DNA of 43,215 nt from an uncultured Opitutales bacterium (GTDB taxonomy: Bacteria; Verrucomicrobiota; Verrucomicrobiia; Opitutales; Intestinicryptomonadaceae), in contig URJJ01000024.1 in the NCBI GenBank assembly GCA_900548185.1, positions 1-43,215 of the forward strand, written 5' to 3'. The notes below the pieces were generated by a model. It was not told the DNA's origin. It did no database searches and was given only the letters and a program-made list of their open reading frames with translations. Within the stretch, counting starts at the first letter, position 1, and each line of letters begins with the position of its first letter. Positions 41,974 through 43,215 of the stretch are shown piece by piece. Made by a program: the position numbers and the translations under genes.

Positions 41974-42924
41974 TTAAAGGGTGTTTATGCCGTCTTTAAA
42001 TGTCGGGTATTTCAGCCTGCTTACAAGTTCGCTTTTCATGCGGTTCGTGTCCCCGTAGTACGACGACATTCCGATTGTGATGAAGTCGTTTGTAAGCGGG
42101 CTCTTCATCCCGGTCAGCCGCGAAAACGCTTCAAATGCGGAGGCTGCCAGGCGTATCGCGCCTGCCGGCATGGTCCGGGGGCGCGGGAGGCGCCACTTGT
42201 CGCAGGCCGCGTCCAGAAATTCGCGCAGGGTCTGTATGCCGTCGTCGCCGATGTGGTATATTCCGCAGATGCCGGGCTTGCGGACGGCCGCCTTTGTCGC
42301 GGAGAGGAAGTCGCATATTGAAACGAGGTGGATGTAATTCGGCTTTTTCCAGATGCCGAGCATCCGCCATTTCGCAAAAAAGCGGGCCGCGTCAATCATG
42401 AGTATGCCGCGCCCGTAAACCATGCCCAGGCGCAGCGAGACCCCCTCAAATTTGAATTTTTCGGCAAACTTGAAAAGCTCCCTCTCCTCTTCGAGCCGCG
42501 TGCGCGCATGGACGGATTCGGGGGAGGCGTCCAGCCTTCCCCGCGCGGGGTTTTGCGGGGTCGTTTCCCCCTCAACGTGCGGAAAACTTATCAGGACCAC
42601 CCTTTTTACCCCCGCCTTCGATGCGGCTTCGAGGAGGTTTTTGAAATACTGCGCGTTTGTCACGGGGAGGAACTTTTCCGGATTTGCCATGAAAAGGACG
42701 CCCGCAAAATGCACAATGCAGTCTATGTTGCGGAAAGCCCCCTCCAGCGTTTCGGGGCGGCCGAGGTCGATTTGGGCAGTTTCCACGTTTTCCATGTTTT
42801 CAAGCCCCGCGCGGAGCCCCTTCTTGTGGATGCCAAGCCTCAGCCCGTCCCCGTCTCTTGCCATGCTTTGCGCGAGGATGCCTCCCAGATTTCCCGCAGC
42901 CCCCGTTATGAATGTGCGTCCCAT
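41974..42924 (-). CDS. NAD-dependent epimerase/dehydratase family protein
   Basis: This extended SDR has an N-terminal GAAGNLGGILAQ nucleotide motif, then 'IDCIVHFAGVL' and 'GVKRVVLISFPHVEG'. The catalytic YxxxK motif seen in such enzymes is not obvious: the equivalent region reads ESVHARTRLEEERELF, so the protein may be atypical or only NAD-binding. The C-terminal half has SLRLGMVYGRG and GIYHIGDD, as in sugar-nucleotide epimerases of the NmrA/GalE-like group. Length from ATG 42924 is 316 residues, normal for the family. The frame stays open upstream to 43182, but the first six codons come from library adapter and must be ignored. Its substrate is unknown. No partner gene is visible before the end of genuine sequence. 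Confidence 0.78.
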   Translation of the reverse strand: MGRTFITGAAGNLGGILAQSMARDGDGLRLGIHKKGLRAGLENMENVETAQIDLGRPETLEGAFRNIDCIVHFAGVLFMANPEKFLPVTNAQYFKNLLEAASKAGVKRVVLISFPHVEGETTPQNPARGRLDASPESVHARTRLEEERELFKFAEKFKFEGVSLRLGMVYGRGILMIDAARFFAKWRMLGIWKKPNYIHLVSICDFLSATKAAVRKPGICGIYHIGDDGIQTLREFLDAACDKWRLPRPRTMPAGAIRLAASAFEAFSRLTGMKSPLTNDFITIGMSSYYGDTNRMKSELVSRLKYPTFKDGINTL

Positions 42925-43165
42925 TTGGGGGAAATTAAAGCGGGCCCGTCTGCGCGGTTCAACTGTAATTTCAGCCCTGCTGTCGGGATTTTTTTGCGGG
43001 CGCCCCTTGCCGCGCGCGGCTCCACCCCGCGCCGGGGGCATGTTTCCGCGCACGCCAGGCAGCCGGTTCCGGATTTGTCTGCGGCAGTGGGGCGCGCCCC
43101 GGGGAATGCGGCGCCCATTTTGCGCATGGGGCGGCTGCCCGCAAAATCCGGGGTTCTCGACGGGG

Positions 43166-43215
43166 CTGTCTCTTATACACATCTGACGCTGCCGACGAAG
43201 CTAGAAGTGTAGATC
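43166..43215. other. Nextera adapter, index and P5 start (library artefact)
   Basis: CTGTCTCTTATACACATCT (43166-43184) is the Tn5 mosaic end used in Nextera libraries. GACGCTGCCGACGA continues the Nextera adapter. AGCTAGAA (43199-43206) is the reverse complement of the eight-base index TTCTAGCT, and GTGTAGATC begins the reversed P5 sequence. These 50 bases are not part of the organism. Confidence 0.98.

Noticed and set aside
42925..43182. Upstream extension of the epimerase beginning MCIRDS
   Set aside because: The first residues are translated Nextera adapter; the remainder is Arg/Pro-rich with no homology to the family.

Overview
The window is a GC-rich stretch of a Gram-negative bacterial chromosome. 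It holds about 25 housekeeping genes, wide non-coding gaps and a family of small dispersed repeats. Gram-negative identity follows from kdsA (Kdo synthesis) and an ArnT-like lipid A glycosyltransferase. The gene content suggests Verrucomicrobiota, probably class Opitutia, but this is inferred from general resemblance and not from a marker-gene tree. The last 50 bases (43166-43215) are Nextera library adapter plus index, so genuine sequence ends at 43165 and the source is a short-read assembly, possibly a metagenome bin.

Layout. 1-634: non-coding, with a repeat copy. 674-1552: arginase-family ureohydrolase. 2510-5299 (minus): a tight operon of a TIM-barrel sugar isomerase, ybeY, a DUF502 membrane protein and recO. 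5428-7290 (minus): mnmG, carrying a perfect parS palindrome. 7309-11408: gene-poor tract with a second parS-like site, three dispersed repeats and an apparently exact 1182-bp copy (7904-9085) of sequence found again at 31272-32453. 11409-15350 (minus): Arg/Gly-rich protein, kdsA, rsmG, ndk. 16046: rpsU. 16431: pyrG. 18585-21372 (minus): sppA and an RmlD-like reductase. 21443-23848: hisC and a CBS-domain CorC/CNNM-type protein. 23911-26881: two unrecognised membrane-anchored proteins, the first with what looks like an inactivated archaemetzincin domain. 27108: recA. 28896-30401: coaC and rsmE, divergent. 30589-32100: a YyaL/DUF255-like protein, convergent with ahcY and metK (32097-34685). 34819-37368: a VC0807-type membrane protein and an ArnT-like glycosyltransferase. 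37840-39183: gdhA. 39510-41366: a PEGA-domain protein and a secreted protein. 41370-41718: a tandem pair of hairpin-rich units ending in T-tracts. 41974-42924: an NAD-dependent epimerase.

Functional links. metK and ahcY form a SAM-making and SAH-clearing pair. ybeY, rsmG, rsmE, mnmG and rpsU serve ribosome and tRNA maturation. recA and recO serve recombination. kdsA, the ArnT-like transferase and the sugar dehydratase/epimerase-type enzymes point to envelope glycans. pyrG, ndk, hisC, gdhA and coaC are central metabolism.

The best candidates for something undescribed are the tandem hairpin units at 41370-41718, the dispersed repeat of about 135 bp with imperfect inverted ends (eight copies), and the pseudo-archaemetzincin at 23911-25245. 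The exact internal duplication and the parS sites in and beside mnmG also merit checking. No CRISPR array, insertion-sequence transposase, phage gene or tRNA was seen.
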